NCBI GenBank assembly: GCA_907165135.1
Contig: OU015568.1
Location: 690,501 to 754,500, forward strand
Direction of reading: 5' to 3'
DNA length: 64,000 nucleotides
Source of the DNA: Oikopleura dioica
Taxonomy: Eukaryota > Chordata > Appendicularia > Copelata > Oikopleuridae
The notes under the pieces: generated by a model
What the model saw: only the letters and a program-made list of their open reading frames with translations
The model's database searches: none
Told to the model about the DNA's origin: nothing
Part shown: positions 63,390 through 64,000 of the stretch, piece after piece
How the letters are laid out: every line of letters begins with the position of its first letter
Position numbering within the stretch: position 1 is the stretch's first letter
Made by a program: the position numbers and the translations under genes

Positions 63390-64000
63390 GGTAGAGAGAG
63401 GGTGAAATTAGACGCGCTACTCCCCAATACATTAAAAAATATTGACTCTAACGCTAATTTTTCTTAAAATTTTTTTTTTAAATTAAAAAATTATTGGGTC
63501 ATATTTTCAATAAGGGGATCCCTTTGTTAGCTATCAATTTTTTATTTTCAAAAATAAGATTTTCGGATGTGAATACCCTTAAAAATGGTAAGTTATCGCT
63601 TCACGGCGAGTCTGGAGTAGGAAGGTGGAGCAAACTAAACCAAATCCGAAATTCAGGATTATACAGCAGTTGCCACCCCGGCTCGCAGAGAATTGACACC
63701 GAGCGGATGTTTTGGCTGAATCCGCGCGCAGATAATTCAAAACCATTAAGAGTGTCAAGGTTGAGCACACCCTGCGAGCAGGTGCACCCAGCCTCATCCC
63801 CTTAACTCGTGAAAATTTGTTTTGAATATCGTTCTAAGGGTATCTTCTACATGAAGTAGGACACTAACTCTCTGAAGCCCTTAGAGTCTACAACGCCTGC
63901 TCTGAATTCACGAGTCGCAGCTCTAGCGGCGGACAATGTTGACATGTTGTCACAAACTTGTTGGAAAAATGTAACAAGGGATGCGACAAGAGCGAAATTC
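63390..64000. other. Right-end stretch without a supported gene
   Basis: Contains AT-rich sequence and overlapping frames on both strands (63494-63805 +, 63579-63797 -) with no signature. It is probably intron or intergenic DNA of the gene ending at 63283. Confidence 0.4.

Noticed and set aside
63494..63805. 103-codon frame at the right end
   Set aside because: No ATG in good context, repetitive flanks and a competing antisense frame.

Overview
This is a eukaryotic, metazoan window of about 64 kb. The genes are split by many tiny introns, mostly 40-60 bases. Some introns only close in frame with a GA-AG or GC-AG boundary. Intergenic spaces are short, and no tRNA or rRNA gene was recognised. 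Recognisable genes include a POU class III homeobox gene, the ciliary protein CCDC39, two sulfotransferases, a FAM69/DIPK-like kinase, Kelch and CCP proteins, and an EGF/TSP1 matrix protein. Small introns, non-GT donors and compactness fit an appendicularian tunicate of the Oikopleura type. That is an inference from gene architecture and not a sequence match. Gene models were built by hand from open frames, splice-site phase and family motifs. Most multi-exon models close exactly in frame.

Layout. 1-13.4 kb: a piggyBac-like MITE and then a secreted EGF/Thr-rich/TSP1 protein (+), whose introns are loaded with MITEs and GC-rich hairpins. 14.0-19.2 kb: a 15-exon membrane-anchored Kelch protein (+) with one apparent single-base frameshift. 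19.3-24.2 kb: a galactose-3-O-sulfotransferase-like gene (-) and a POU3-class gene (-), the latter with a probable nested small membrane-protein gene in its first intron. 24.2-33.2 kb: sparse DNA with hairpins, several small genes, a type II membrane protein (-) and a small secreted protein (+). 33.5-36.9 kb: CCDC39 (-).

38.5-52.6 kb: an ankyrin-repeat gene (-) whose third intron, ancestrally 45 bases, holds a 10,875-base hAT DNA transposon flanked by an 8-base target-site duplication. The right 4.86 kb of the transposon is tandemly duplicated. One transposase copy is intact (756 aa) and the other is frameshifted. The left arm carries a separate small zinc-binding RING-like gene. Minisatellites and subterminal GGGATCG repeats fill the rest.

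52.8-57.2 kb: a short unknown gene (-), a WSCD-type sulfotransferase (+) and a convergent FAM69/DIPK-like kinase gene (-). 58.2-62.2 kb: secreted products, namely a Leu/Met/Asp/Ser repeat protein, an Arg-rich peptide and a CCP-domain protein, with a small acidic cytosolic protein between them. 62.5-63.4 kb: a Cys-rich membrane protein (-) and the last exon of a further gene (-).

Several genes share a secretory or extracellular theme (matrix protein, two Golgi-type sulfotransferases, a secretory-pathway kinase, CCP and repeat proteins), but nothing in the sequence shows that they act together. The most unusual content is mobile: the composite hAT element inside a minimal intron, plus at least six MITE or hairpin families, several of them sitting inside introns without disturbing the reading frames.
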